Notes: generated by a model from the sequence alone, not told the origin. DNA of 64,000 nucleotides from Pseudoruminococcus_B sp937901805 (GCA_963560245.1 CAUWNS010000008.1:1-64000), one strand, 5' to 3'; shown: positions 16,718-26,413, numbered from the stretch's first letter. Program-made: numbers and translations.

Positions 16718-17602
16718 TTATCCTTTCCGGTTGACATCCAGCTTTTTGCTGATGAGTTTTGTCACAAGATTGATGACCAGCACAATAACAACCAATACCA
16801 GGGCAATCCCAAACGCGTCGTCGTATTTCGCCTTGGTCATACTCAAATACATTTGAATGGTCAACGTACCGCCCGACATCATCGGGTGGGTCAGCCAGTT
16901 CTCCACCATCATATAAGAGCTTCCCGCCGTAAACAGCAGCGCCGCAGATTCCCCTACAATACGGCCGATTGCAAGAATCACGCCGGTCACAATGCCAGGC
17001 ATTGCGCTGGGCAGGATAATCGTGCGGATCATATACCACTTTGTCGCTCCGATCCCGAGAGCGCCGCTCCGGTAGCTTTCCGGAACGGTTTTGAGCGCCT
17101 CCTGTGTGGTTCGGGTAATAATCGGAAGGATCATCAGGGTCAATGTCAAAGAGCCGCACAGAATGGAAAACCCAAGGTGCAGCACCTCTCCGAAAAAGAG
17201 CATTCCAAACAGGCCGTAAATAATGGAGGGGATTCCCGCCAATGTTTCAGTGGTAAACTCAATAATCCGAACAAGTTTTCCCCCTTTTGCATATTCATTG
17301 AGGTAGATCGCAGATCCAACGCCAATGGGGGTAGCAATGAGCAGTGTAATTACAATAATATACAAAGTGTTAATAATATTTGGAAGTATACCAAAAGTAC
17401 CTTTTAAGGCGCTCTGCGCGGTAGAAAGGAACTGCCAGTCAATGGAGGGCAGACCACGGTAAAGCACATATCCGATAATTCCAATCAGCAGAGCCACCGC
17501 AATTGCCGCGCAAAAATAAATAAGTCCATACAGCACTGCGTCCAGCGGACGCTTCCTTTTGTCGTAAATACTCAGGGAAAGGGGTTTTCCGTTACTTGTC
17601 AT
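16718..17602 (-). CDS. pstA: Phosphate ABC transporter permease PstA
   Basis: 294-residue membrane protein with six predicted transmembrane segments. It has the PstA/PstC motifs ETLAGIPSIIYGLFGMLFF and the cytoplasmic coupling loop SYRSGALGIGATKWYMI. It overlaps pstC by 11 bases, so expression is translationally coupled. Confidence 0.95.
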   Translation of the reverse strand: MTSNGKPLSLSIYDKRKRPLDAVLYGLIYFCAAIAVALLIGIIGYVLYRGLPSIDWQFLSTAQSALKGTFGILPNIINTLYIIVITLLIATPIGVGSAIYLNEYAKGGKLVRIIEFTTETLAGIPSIIYGLFGMLFFGEVLHLGFSILCGSLTLTLMILPIITRTTQEALKTVPESYRSGALGIGATKWYMIRTIILPSAMPGIVTGVILAIGRIVGESAALLFTAGSSYMMVENWLTHPMMSGGTLTIQMYLSMTKAKYDDAFGIALVLVVIVLVINLVTKLISKKLDVNRKG

Positions 17603-18545
17603 CCTGTTTCCCTCCCTTTTTCAGAATGGTATTGAGAAGGATATTGATAATCATGATAAAAGCAAAGAGAATGAGTCCGATGGTGAACAAAACCTGACGG
17701 TGAAGTCCGCTGGCATATCCCATCTCCGCGACAATGGCAGTCGTCAAGGTACGTACCGAGTTAAAAGGAAATGGGAGATTGACCGAGTTCCCGCATACAA
17801 AGACAATCGCCATTGCCTCGCCCAGTGCGCGGCCGATTCCAAGTACAATCCCGGTAATAATCCCGGATTTTGCAGAGGGGATGGTCACACGGAAAATCGT
17901 CTGGATTTTGCTCGCCCCCAATGCGAGGGAAGAACTCCGGTATTGCTGCGGAACCGCCCGAAGGGAGGTCTCGCTGACATTGATCACCGTGGGCAGAATC
18001 ATGATGGCAAGAACCAGCACTGCGGACAACAAATTCGCTCCCCCAGTGAACTGGTGATTGGGATCATCGGCAAAAATCAGCTTTTCCAGTTTATACATCA
18101 CCGGGTTAATCATCAAAACGCCGAGCAGGCCGTAAACAACCGAGGGGATTCCTGCGAGAAGTTCCACTGCCGGCTTAACAATCGATGCGACCTTGCTGTT
18201 TGCAATTTCCGAAAGAAAAACTGCTGTCATCAGCGCGATAGGGACGCCAATCAAAATTGCAAGCGACGTTGCAATGAGGGAAGTGAGAATGACATAAAGA
18301 ATACCAAAGCTGGGGTCTTCCGCCGTGGGCGCCCAAATGGGGTTAAACAGAATATCGACAATACCAACCTTATACAGGGCGGGCGCGCCTGAATAAACCA
18401 TATAAAGCGTAATAGCGAATACTGCCACTATCGCTACCAGGGCGCAGACAAAGAAAATCGCATTGGCTGTGGTTTCTACAACCGACTTTGTCTTATGACT
18501 GTATAGGATGGAGAATTTTTCTTTTGGAGCTGTTTTTGAGTCCAT
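17592..18545 (-). CDS. pstC: Phosphate ABC transporter permease PstC
   Basis: 317-residue partner of PstA with six predicted membrane segments. VELLAGIPSVVYGLLGVLMI and the coupling loop QYRSSSLALGASKIQTI are the family motifs. AAAGGCGG precedes the ATG. A hairpin separates it from pstS. Confidence 0.95.
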   Translation of the reverse strand: MDSKTAPKEKFSILYSHKTKSVVETTANAIFFVCALVAIVAVFAITLYMVYSGAPALYKVGIVDILFNPIWAPTAEDPSFGILYVILTSLIATSLAILIGVPIALMTAVFLSEIANSKVASIVKPAVELLAGIPSVVYGLLGVLMINPVMYKLEKLIFADDPNHQFTGGANLLSAVLVLAIMILPTVINVSETSLRAVPQQYRSSSLALGASKIQTIFRVTIPSAKSGIITGIVLGIGRALGEAMAIVFVCGNSVNLPFPFNSVRTLTTAIVAEMGYASGLHRQVLFTIGLILFAFIMIINILLNTILKKGGKQDDK

Positions 18546-18669
18546 GAAAAATACCGCCTTTCCGGGTAAGAAAACGGGTGGGACTGCACTCTTAGAGGAA
18601 CAGAAACCGCTTTCCTGAACTTTTTACCTGTTTTTTTGTTTTCCTTTACATTTTTTACTCTGTAAAAAT

Positions 18670-18702
18670 ATCCCCAAGATTCTTATAAAGTTTCTTGAGG
18701 AT
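18670..18702 (-). terminator. Leaky hairpin between pstS and pstC
   Basis: On the minus strand ATCCTCAAGA (18702-18693) pairs with TCTTGGGGAT (18679-18670) over ten bases with one G-T pair, followed by ATTTTTAC. Such a partial terminator after pstS would keep the binding protein in excess over the membrane parts. Confidence 0.6.
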
Positions 18703-18744
18703 ATTGTTCAGAAAGCCGTTTTCTTTTGTCAGGTTTATCCGAGA

Positions 18745-19629
18745 TTATTTTGCAGAGATGAGGCCGACAGATTTAATGACCTGCTGTCCGGCGTCAGAAT
18801 TGATGAATTCGAAGATTGCCTGGACTGCTTCGCTCTGTTCAGAGATAGAACCGTTGGTTGCCATAACGAACGGGCGGCTGAGTTTGTATTCACCGGATTT
18901 GATGTTCTCTTCGGTAGCTGCTACGCCGTCCAGCTGAAGGTTTGCCACGCTGTCGTCAATGACGTCCAGGGACACATAGCCGATAGCGCCCGGAGTAGAA
19001 GCTACTTTTGCCATAACGCCGCCGGTAGAATCAACTTCCTGTGCGTATTTGCACTGCTCTTCAATCCCAAGAATTTCTTCAAACGCGCCGCGGGTACCGG
19101 AGCCTGCCTCACGTCCGATGACGACAATCACCTCATCCGGCCCGCCAACTTCGCTCCAGTTAGTGATTTTCCCAGTATAGATATCGGAAAGCTGCTGCTG
19201 GGTGAGGTTGGTAGCTGTATTTGCTTTATCTGTTACAATGGCGATCCCGTCAATTGCAACAATGTTTTCTTCCAGGCCCTGCTCCTTTTCTTCAGCTTTC
19301 AGGTTTCTGGAAACATTTCCAATGTCCACTGTTTTTTTGATAGCGGCTTCAGCACCAGCACCGGAACCGGTGTATTCTGCAGTTGCCTGGATATTTGGAT
19401 ATACTTCTTTCAGAGATTCGATCAGTGCGGAGCAGAACTTTTCCATAGAAGTAGAACCGGACATGGTCACTTTTCCGGAAACATCTGCTGCAGAAGCGGA
19501 AGAGGTCGGATTGCTTGAACCCGCACTGCTTGGTGTCGAACTATTTGTGTCTCCATTACCGCATGCAGTCAGACCCAGTGCCATCAGACAGGCTGCTGCA
19601 ATGACAGCAATTCTGTTTCTCTTTTTCAT
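18745..19629 (-). CDS. pstS: Phosphate-binding lipoprotein PstS
   Basis: About 294 residues. Lipoprotein signal MKKRNR...ALGLTAC with the lipid-bearing Cys in the LTAC lipobox, then a Ser/Thr-rich linker, then the PstS fold: SGSTSMEKF, the EYTGSGAGAEAAIKKTVDIGNVSRNL ligand loop and REAGSGTRGAFEE. The ATG at 19629 has AAGGAGG upstream. First gene of the operon and directly downstream of a PHO box. Confidence 0.95.
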   Translation of the reverse strand: MKKRNRIAVIAAACLMALGLTACGNGDTNSSTPSSAGSSNPTSSASAADVSGKVTMSGSTSMEKFCSALIESLKEVYPNIQATAEYTGSGAGAEAAIKKTVDIGNVSRNLKAEEKEQGLEENIVAIDGIAIVTDKANTATNLTQQQLSDIYTGKITNWSEVGGPDEVIVVIGREAGSGTRGAFEEILGIEEQCKYAQEVDSTGGVMAKVASTPGAIGYVSLDVIDDSVANLQLDGVAATEENIKSGEYKLSRPFVMATNGSISEQSEAVQAIFEFINSDAGQQVIKSVGLISAK

Positions 19630-19683
19630 AATTACTTGTTCCTCCTTGAAACTCATCATGTTCTATTTTTTGAGTACGGCCTC

Positions 19684-19737
19684 ATTATATCCATACTTTG
19701 TCATATTCAAAGCAAGAGAATGTAAAATCCATGTAAA
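19684..19737 (-). promoter_or_regulatory. PHO box and promoter of the pst-pho operon
   Basis: On the minus strand TTTACATGGATTTTACA (19737-19721) is two TTTACA half-sites with five-base spacing, the 11-base period of Firmicutes PhoP/PhoB boxes; weaker repeats (TTGCTT, ATGACA) follow in phase. A TATAAT -10 is at 19689-19684, about 55 bases before the pstS start codon. Confidence 0.8.
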
Positions 19738-19796
19738 ATAGACCTTTATTCTGTACAAATTCACCTAAATTCCCAAATTCATATGCTTTTTCGCCC

Positions 19797-19813
19797 TTTA
19801 CATGGATTTTACA
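19797..19813 (+). promoter_or_regulatory. Second PHO box in opposite orientation
   Basis: The same 17 bases, TTTACATGGATTTTACA, occur here on the plus strand, 59 bases from the first copy and pointing the other way. It could be an upstream binding site for pstS, or a separate site for a rightward transcript toward the M20 peptidase gene. The rest of the 424-base gap (19630-20053) holds no gene. Confidence 0.7.
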
Positions 19814-20053
19814 ATTCTTTATCCATTGTTTTTGCCGGAATGCAGTATTTATAAAAGACAAGAACAGAGTGACAGAATGAAAACTTCCTGCAAAATCAAC
19901 GAGAACTTCTGAAAAAGGAGGATGAAGAGCCACTAAAATTCACTGGATTCTTTTGTGCATCCCGCGCGAATTGATATCCCCTCTTGCCTTTTTCATTCTC
20001 CCGCATAATAATAGGATTTAGAAAAAAACAAACCAATGGAGGAGGATTTTTAA

Positions 20054-21298
20054 ATGTCTTACGAAATTTCCCAGGCAACCAAAGATGCTCTTCAGACCCT
20101 GCTTGACGCAGATAAGGTCGTACAGGCACTCCAATTTGCACAGGACGATCAGGAGGAAATCATCCAGCGCCAGATGGAACTGGCTCTGATCCCCTCCCCG
20201 ACTTTCCACGAAGAGAAAAAAGCTGCAAGGTTTCTTGATATGTTCCGGGCAGAGGGATTAGAGGACTGCCGCATTGACGCATACGGAAACTGCGTTGGCA
20301 TCCGCAGGGGAACCGGCGGCGGGAAGACCCTGCTGGTAGAAGGACACCTGGATACAGTATTCCCCATGGAAACAGAACTGAAAATCACTCGGGAAAATGG
20401 GGTAATCCACTGCCCCGGCATTGTCGATGACACCCGCGGATGCGCTGTCCTGCTCTCGGTTATCCGGGCGCTCAATGCAGCGGACATCCAGACGAAAGGG
20501 GATATCCATTTTGTTGGGACGGTCCAGGAGGAGGGCATGGGCTCCCTGGGCGGAATGCGCGATTACCTTGAACACCACCCGGAAATTGAAGCCAGTATCT
20601 CGGTAGACGGACCGGGATACCATGGGGTAACTTTTGAGGCCACTGGGTTTAAAACCTATGAAGTGAATTTCTACGGTATCGGCGGGCACGCATCCGGTGC
20701 ATTTGGGAAGATTGCAAATCCTTTGCATGCAGCTGCAAGGGCAGTTGCAAAAATCTCTGATTTCCAGGTTCCGACAGAGCCGCGCACCACGTTTGCCGTA
20801 ACCAATTTTCATGCAGGCAGCCCCGCTTCTGTCCACGCGATTGTTCCAAAAGCACAGATTATGTTTAATTTCCGTTCTAACTCCCAGAAAGAACTGGATA
20901 AGCTGGATAAACGGATTTTTGAAGCCATCCAGCAGGCTTGCGACGAGGAGACCGCACGCTGGGGAAAGGATACCATTACCTTTGATTATAAGCGGTACTG
21001 TGACGTACCTGCCGGCACACAGGACCCACACTCCCCCATTGTGGAGGCAAGCGTGGCGATTGCAAATTACCTGGGATGCAAAGAACCAAAACTCGCCCAC
21101 GGAGGTTCCACCAACTGCAATATGGCCATCGGTGCGGGTATCCCGGCTGTCTGCCTTGGAGACTGCGACTATGATACCAACTGTCATACCCTGCGGGAAC
21201 ATTTTATTGAATTTGAGGCCTATAAAGGCTGCCAGCAGACCCTTCTGCTTGCTCTGCTCTGTGCCGGAACCGACATGCAGGAGAGTATCCTTTCATAA
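20054..21298 (+). CDS. M20-family metallopeptidase (YgeY-like deacetylase/dipeptidase type)
   Basis: 414-residue di-zinc amidohydrolase. Metal ligands are visible in order: His of GHLDTVF, bridging Asp of GIVDDTRG, the EE pair of VQEEGMGS, Asp of SVDGPGY and the late His of CHTLRE. The dimerisation domain (GIGGHASGAFGKIANPLHAA) sits between. GGAGG precedes the ATG. The family includes N-acyl amino acid and dipeptide hydrolases; the substrate is not predictable. It stands alone with its own terminator. Confidence 0.87.
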   Translation: MSYEISQATKDALQTLLDADKVVQALQFAQDDQEEIIQRQMELALIPSPTFHEEKKAARFLDMFRAEGLEDCRIDAYGNCVGIRRGTGGGKTLLVEGHLDTVFPMETELKITRENGVIHCPGIVDDTRGCAVLLSVIRALNAADIQTKGDIHFVGTVQEEGMGSLGGMRDYLEHHPEIEASISVDGPGYHGVTFEATGFKTYEVNFYGIGGHASGAFGKIANPLHAAARAVAKISDFQVPTEPRTTFAVTNFHAGSPASVHAIVPKAQIMFNFRSNSQKELDKLDKRIFEAIQQACDEETARWGKDTITFDYKRYCDVPAGTQDPHSPIVEASVAIANYLGCKEPKLAHGGSTNCNMAIGAGIPAVCLGDCDYDTNCHTLREHFIEFEAYKGCQQTLLLALLCAGTDMQESILS

Positions 21299-21320
21299 AT
21301 CCCGTTTCCTTTTTTTAAAA

Positions 21321-21353
21321 ATCCCCGCCGAAGCATTCGGCGGGGATTTTTTT
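21321..21353. terminator. Bidirectional intrinsic terminator
   Basis: A 12-bp perfect stem (21321-21332 with 21336-21347) with loop GCA, A4 on the left and T7 on the right. It separates the convergent peptidase and uppP genes. Confidence 0.93.
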
Positions 21354-21378
21354 CTTTTTCATTCTATGACAGGCATAC

Positions 21379-22209
21379 CTATTTGATCACATAGAAATAG
21401 AGGATGACCAGGATTCCAAGCACAATCCGATACCAACCGAACGCCTTGAAATCATGCTTTTTGATAAAGCTCATCAAGAACTTGATGGCAAAGACGGAGA
21501 CCAGGAAGGACACCACCGTCCCCACAATCAAAACCGCCATTTCAAGGCCGGTAATGGTAAACCCATCCAGGAAGAATTTGAGCAGTTTGATAGCGCTTGC
21601 GCCGAGCATGGTCGGCACAGCCAGAAAGAAGGAGAACTCTGTGGAGACAAAACGGGAGCAGCCAAGCAGCAGCGCGCCGACAATGGTAGCGCCGGAACGG
21701 GAAGTACCGGGGATCAGTGCAAGCATCTGGAATACGCCGATTGCAAGCGCTGTTTTGTACGAAAGCTGATTGAAATTACTGACCCGCGGCTTCCTATGGA
21801 CGCTTTCAATGATCAAAAACGCAATACCATAGATAATCAGGCATACCGCCACCGGGACCGGCTTGTAGAAAATTTCATGGATCTGGTCGTCAAACAGCAC
21901 GCCGATGATACCTGCAGGAATCACGGCAACCACTACTTTGAACCACAGCGACCAGGTATCCCCTTTTTCCCGCTTCGTTTTTTTGGGGGAAAAGGGGTTG
22001 AGCTTATGGAAATACAACAGGATGACTGCTAAAATCGATCCGAACTGGATAATGACAAAAAACAGGTCTTTAAATTCCTGAGACGCCTGCAAGTTGATAA
22101 ATTCATCTGCCAGGATCATATGCCCGGTACTGCTGATTGGCAGCCATTCGGTAATTCCCTGGACAATGCCGAGAATAATGGATTTCAGGATTTCCCACAG
22201 GGTATCCAT
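21379..22209 (-). CDS. uppP: Undecaprenyl-diphosphatase UppP/BacA
   Basis: 276-residue membrane phosphatase that recycles undecaprenyl pyrophosphate for cell-wall synthesis and can give bacitracin tolerance. Signature motifs GITEWLPISSTGH near the N-terminus and IPGTSRSGATI in the second half are intact, with about seven to eight membrane segments. ATG at 22209 has AGGAG at good spacing; a GTG three codons earlier abuts the ribosome site and is unlikely. Last gene after metF, the reactivation protein and metH, 39 bases after metH. Confidence 0.93.
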   Translation of the reverse strand: MDTLWEILKSIILGIVQGITEWLPISSTGHMILADEFINLQASQEFKDLFFVIIQFGSILAVILLYFHKLNPFSPKKTKREKGDTWSLWFKVVVAVIPAGIIGVLFDDQIHEIFYKPVPVAVCLIIYGIAFLIIESVHRKPRVSNFNQLSYKTALAIGVFQMLALIPGTSRSGATIVGALLLGCSRFVSTEFSFFLAVPTMLGASAIKLLKFFLDGFTITGLEMAVLIVGTVVSFLVSVFAIKFLMSFIKKHDFKAFGWYRIVLGILVILYFYVIK

Positions 22210-22248
22210 TGACTTCACTCCTAATTTTTATTTTATAGAGGAATACCT

Positions 22249-24636
22249 CTATGATTTTTTTCCAAAAACCTGCTGCGCATAGTGGACGGAACCCATCGCG
22301 TCTTTGGAATAGTGATCCGCCCCAATCATATCCGCATAGGACTGAGTCAGGACGGCTCCTCCCACCATAACTTTACAGTCCGGGCATTCTCTGCGCAGCA
22401 GTCGGATCGTCTGCTCCATACTCACCACAGTGGTGGTCATCAGAGCACTCAAACCCACTAGGCGCACCTGATGCTGTTTTACCGTATCCACAATCAGCTG
22501 CGGATCCACGTCCTTTCCAAGATCCAGAACGGCAAACCCATAGTTTTGCAACAGTACCTTGACAATATTTTTTCCAATATCGTGGATATCCCCCTTGACG
22601 GTTGCCAGGACGATTTTTTCCTCCTGTCCGGCGCTTTTCCCGCTTCCCATCACTGATTTCACCGCTTCAAACGCGGATTGCGCGGCCTGCGCACTCATCA
22701 GAAGCTGGGGCAAAAAGAGCGTCCCCTCCTCAAAGCGCTTTCCCGCCACATCCAGGGCGGGAATCAAGTTTTGCGAAAGAATTTCCAGTGGTTTCTGTTC
22801 TTTCAATTGTTCTTTCGCTAAGGTATAGCTGCGTTCCTGCAAGCCATTGACAATGGCGTCAAACAGGGTCATCTCCTGTTCCTTAGCCGACGGCGCCAGA
22901 ACACCGGACGCTTGGCTGGAGCAGTGGGAAATATACTCTGCGCACTGCTCGTCATACCCCGCAAGGGCGCAATAGGCATAATAGGCGTTTGTCATCGCGG
23001 CGTTGGAGGGGTTGATAATCCCTGCACTCAGCCCCCGCTGCATGGCAAGGGTAAAAAATGCGGTATTGACACTCTCCCTGGAAGGCAATCCAAACGAGAC
23101 ATTCGATACTCCGAGTACTGTCCCCACGCCAAGCTCTTTCCGGACGCGGGAGAGCGTCTCCAGCGTCACAAGCGCCGCATCTGGTGACGAACTGATCGTC
23201 AATGCCAGGGCGTCGATGACGATATCTTTTTTGGAAATCCCGTATTCCGCAGCCGTTTGAATAATTTTCCGGGCAATCGCCACGCGCCCGTCGGCGGTTT
23301 CCGGAATCCCGCTTTCATCCAGTGTCAGGCCGACAACCACTCCGCCGTATTTTTTTGCAAGCGGGAAGACCGCGCGCATGGATTCCTCTTTTCCATTGAC
23401 GGAATTGATCATCGCCTTACCATTATAGGTGCGCAGGGCGCGCTCCATGGCTATGGGATCGGAAGTATCAATCTGCAGCGGTAGATCGGTGACCCCCTGG
23501 ATTTCCTGTACCGCCCGCTCCATGACAGCCGGCTCGTCGATTTCGGGTAAGCCGACATTGACGTCCAGAATCTGCGCGCCGTGCTGCTGCTCGCTGACAG
23601 CTTCCCGGAGCAGATAATCCATATTGTTTTCCCGCAATGCCTGTTTGAGGCGCTTTTTCCCGGTAGGGTTAATCCGCTCCCCGATCATAATCGGCTTTCC
23701 GCCAAGCCGGACGGCATGGGAATAGGAGGAGACCAGCGTATCCTCTTTCGGGAGGATCGGGCTCTGCGCAAGCCCCTCGCAGCGGGCAATCAGGTTTTTG
23801 AGATGGGCCGGGGTAGTCCCGCAGCATCCCCCCGCTATGTGTACGCCGCTTTCCACCAGAGGCTTCATGAGCTCCCCAAACTCTTCCGGGCCGATATCGA
23901 ATACGGTTTTTCCATTTTCACTGCGGGGCAGGCCGGCATTGGGGTTGAGAATCAACGGAACCGACGCCGTTTTTACAAGTTCCGGCAATAACTGACGCAT
24001 CTGCACCGGGCCAAGCCCGCAGTTAAACCCAATGGCGTCCGCGCCAAGGCCTTCCAGCAGGGCGACCGCCGCTTCAATACTGCCTCCGGTCAGGAGCTTT
24101 CCCCGTTCGTCGAAAACCATTGTAGCAAAAACCGGAAGAGAGGTACATTCCTTTGCCGCAAGCAGGGCGGCTTTGACCTCATAGGTATCCCCCATCGTCT
24201 CTATCAGGATAAAATCCGCGCCGGACTGCTCCCCTGCGCGCGCCATCTGAGCAAAGAGCTCATAAGCCTCCTCAAACGCGAGATCGCCCAGAGGCTTGAG
24301 CAGTTTCCCGGTCGGGCCGATATCCATCCCGATAAAAACCGGCTGGGAGTACCCTTTCGCCGCAGATTTTGCATGGGATACCGCACTTGCCACGACTTCC
24401 TCCACACAGTAACCGCAGCCCGCCAGTTTCAGGCGGTTGGCGCCGAAGGTATTTGTCTTGAGGAGGTTGCATCCCGCATCCAAATACCGGCGGTGAATCC
24501 CTTCCACCACCTGCGGATGGGTGAGGTTCCAAAGTTCCGGAAGCTCCCCCGCCTTCAATCCCTCCTCCTGGAGAAGGGTTCCCATCGCGCCGTCAAAAAA
24601 TAATCGGCGGCGCTGGATTGTCTCCATCAAATTCAT
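22249..24636 (-). CDS. metH: Cobalamin-dependent methionine synthase, without reactivation domain
   Basis: 795 residues, shorter than the ~1,200 of E. coli MetH. Domain order: homocysteine-binding barrel (about 1-290, zinc cysteines in GFNCG and GGCCGT), pterin/methyltetrahydrofolate-binding barrel (about 320-560, IGERINPTGKK and DVNVGLPEIDE), B12 cap (about 590-670) and B12-binding domain with VKGDIHDIGKN. The SAM-dependent reactivation domain is missing; it is encoded by the adjacent upstream gene. Three-base gap to that gene, so the two are co-translated. Confidence 0.93.
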   Translation of the reverse strand: MNLMETIQRRRLFFDGAMGTLLQEEGLKAGELPELWNLTHPQVVEGIHRRYLDAGCNLLKTNTFGANRLKLAGCGYCVEEVVASAVSHAKSAAKGYSQPVFIGMDIGPTGKLLKPLGDLAFEEAYELFAQMARAGEQSGADFILIETMGDTYEVKAALLAAKECTSLPVFATMVFDERGKLLTGGSIEAAVALLEGLGADAIGFNCGLGPVQMRQLLPELVKTASVPLILNPNAGLPRSENGKTVFDIGPEEFGELMKPLVESGVHIAGGCCGTTPAHLKNLIARCEGLAQSPILPKEDTLVSSYSHAVRLGGKPIMIGERINPTGKKRLKQALRENNMDYLLREAVSEQQHGAQILDVNVGLPEIDEPAVMERAVQEIQGVTDLPLQIDTSDPIAMERALRTYNGKAMINSVNGKEESMRAVFPLAKKYGGVVVGLTLDESGIPETADGRVAIARKIIQTAAEYGISKKDIVIDALALTISSSPDAALVTLETLSRVRKELGVGTVLGVSNVSFGLPSRESVNTAFFTLAMQRGLSAGIINPSNAAMTNAYYAYCALAGYDEQCAEYISHCSSQASGVLAPSAKEQEMTLFDAIVNGLQERSYTLAKEQLKEQKPLEILSQNLIPALDVAGKRFEEGTLFLPQLLMSAQAAQSAFEAVKSVMGSGKSAGQEEKIVLATVKGDIHDIGKNIVKVLLQNYGFAVLDLGKDVDPQLIVDTVKQHQVRLVGLSALMTTTVVSMEQTIRLLRRECPDCKVMVGGAVLTQSYADMIGADHYSKDAMGSVHYAQQVFGKKS

Positions 24637-24639
24637 TGT

Positions 24640-25281
24640 CTATTCCTCCCGAAAAGGGCAGTCTTTTTTATCACAAGCCGCGCATTTATGCTGCACGCAC
24701 AGGCTTTGCTCCCTGGTCAGCCCAATCACCGCGGTGACGGATTTTACCGGAACCAGCATACAGCTTTCTGTCATAGAAAGCCCAATCGTTTTTGCAGCGT
24801 CCAGCAGCCGGAGCAATTCCCTCTGGTACTGGATGGAAAAATCCGCATACCCCGGGGAAAAACGGGGACGCAGGAAGTACCCCTGCACAGCCGCTTCCCA
24901 GGCCAGTTGATTGCAGCGTTCGTTGCAGTACGCCTCGATCAGGGCGGCGGCGCTTGCCTGCAAGACGACGGCGCGGCTCATATCAATCCGTTCATACCGC
25001 GCCATCAGGCGATCCACTCCGGTTCCCAGCGTGGCGGCAAACACAACCACCCGGCTGCATCCGCGTAGGTGGGCGGCAAGCTTTTCACTGCGGATACACA
25101 GCCCGGCAAAGGACACTTCTCCCCTTTGTACAACCGCGTCATGCCAGGCGCAAGTACTCTTCGGCTGGGCTGTGCGCTCCAGCTCGGACAGACAGGACTC
25201 CATCAGGGCAAGGACTTTTTTGTCTGCCGGCCTGCCGCGGTATCCCAGATACCGCAGAATCTCTTTCCGATTCACCCGCAT
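24640..25281 (-). CDS. Stand-alone methionine synthase reactivation protein
   Basis: 213 residues matching the vitamin B12-dependent methionine synthase activation domain: AATLGTGVDRL near the middle, RPRFSPGYADFSIQYQ before the last third and SCMLVPVKSVTAVIG. It would provide the SAM-binding function for reductive methylation of oxidised cobalamin in MetH. It ends in a cysteine-rich tail, CVQHKCAACDKKDCPFREE, which may bind a metal or cluster. It lies between metF and metH with gaps of 6 and 3 bases. Confidence 0.88.
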   Translation of the reverse strand: MRVNRKEILRYLGYRGRPADKKVLALMESCLSELERTAQPKSTCAWHDAVVQRGEVSFAGLCIRSEKLAAHLRGCSRVVVFAATLGTGVDRLMARYERIDMSRAVVLQASAAALIEAYCNERCNQLAWEAAVQGYFLRPRFSPGYADFSIQYQRELLRLLDAAKTIGLSMTESCMLVPVKSVTAVIGLTREQSLCVQHKCAACDKKDCPFREE

Positions 25282-25287
25282 ATCGGC

Positions 25288-26157
25288 CTACTTCCCGACA
25301 ATTTCGGACAAATTGCGAAGGATGCTTCCCGCGACGTCCGGTTTGTTCATAGTATAGATATGCACGGCGGTTACGCCGTTTGCAATCAAATCAATAATCT
25401 GTTCTGTCGCGTAGGCGATGCCCGCCTGCTTCATCGCCTTGGGGTTGTCGCCGAATTTGTCTACGATTGCCCGAAAACGCGCCGGCAGGGAAGTCCCCGA
25501 CAGCTCGGTAATCCGTTTGATTTGCCGGCCGTTTGTCACCGGCATAATGCCGGCAATGACAGGAACCCGGATATCCTGCTGTAAAATCCGGTAGAGGAAA
25601 TTGTAGTAGACGTTGTTGTCGAAAAACATCTGGGTAGTGAGGAAATCGCAGCCAGCCTCCACTTTTTCTTTGAGATGCCCAATATCGTCCGCCATATGCT
25701 CGCATTCCACATGGCCTTCCGGGTAACAGGCGCCGCCCACACAGAAGTCCCCCCGCTCCCGGATTTCCCGGATCAGTTCACTGGCATAGCGGTACTGGTT
25801 CGGCAGCGGAAAATCGGCATTTTTCGGGATATCCCCGCGCAGGGCCAGGATATTTTCAATTCCATGCGCCTTGAGATCGCCAATGACCTCTGCAACTTTT
25901 TCCCTGGTGGAAGAAGCGCAGGTCAGATGTGCAAGCGCGGTTACGCCCCACTCATTCTGCACTTTGGAAGCGATATCCACCGTATGATTGGAAGTTCCTC
26001 CGCTTGCACCATAGGTGACGCTGATATAAGAAGGGGAAAGCGCCGCGATTTCTTTTGCCGCACGTTCCACTTTTTCAAAATCCGCATCCACTTTTGGGGG
26101 GAAAATCTCACAGGAGATCATCACCTTCCCACTGCCAAGCAGTTCTTTTATTTTCAT
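25288..26157 (-). CDS. metF: 5,10-methylenetetrahydrofolate reductase
   Basis: About 289 residues, TIM-barrel flavoprotein producing 5-methyltetrahydrofolate for MetH. Typical stretches are ISCEIFPPK at the start, YISVTYGASGGTSN, HLTCASSTREKV, LALRGDIP and FLTTQMFFDN. First gene of the methionine operon. The ATG at 26157 with AAAGGCGGGG upstream is preferred to the 12-codon-longer frame. Confidence 0.94.
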   Translation of the reverse strand: MKIKELLGSGKVMISCEIFPPKVDADFEKVERAAKEIAALSPSYISVTYGASGGTSNHTVDIASKVQNEWGVTALAHLTCASSTREKVAEVIGDLKAHGIENILALRGDIPKNADFPLPNQYRYASELIREIRERGDFCVGGACYPEGHVECEHMADDIGHLKEKVEAGCDFLTTQMFFDNNVYYNFLYRILQQDIRVPVIAGIMPVTNGRQIKRITELSGTSLPARFRAIVDKFGDNPKAMKQAGIAYATEQIIDLIANGVTAVHIYTMNKPDVAGSILRNLSEIVGK

Positions 26158-26349
26158 TCCGATATCCCCGCCTTTTATGATTTTTCTATCCATTTTTTGA
26201 AAATTCCTGATTTTTTACAAACAATAGAACCAAATTAGCGAATATTCTCCGGTTCTTTTTCATTATAGCAAAAAACATACGCAGAAAAAATGAATTTCTC
26301 CCATTTGCCGGAGATTTTATGAAAAATTAAATTTTTTCACAAAGCAATC

Positions 26350-26379
26350 TTGACAATGTGGAAAACCCCATGCTATGAT
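26350..26379 (+). promoter_or_regulatory. Promoter of the ABC-F leader
   Basis: TTGACA (26350-26355) and TATGAT (26374-26379) are 18 bases apart. Transcription would begin just upstream of the short leader reading frame and about 280 bases before the ABC-F start. Confidence 0.85.
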
Positions 26380-26413
26380 AACTCCGATTTAGAACCAAAA
26401 GGAGGAACCCGCA

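Noticed and set aside
20258..21202. 314-codon minus-strand frame over the M20 peptidase gene
   Set aside because: The plus-strand gene has all metal ligands and a ribosome site; this one has neither.
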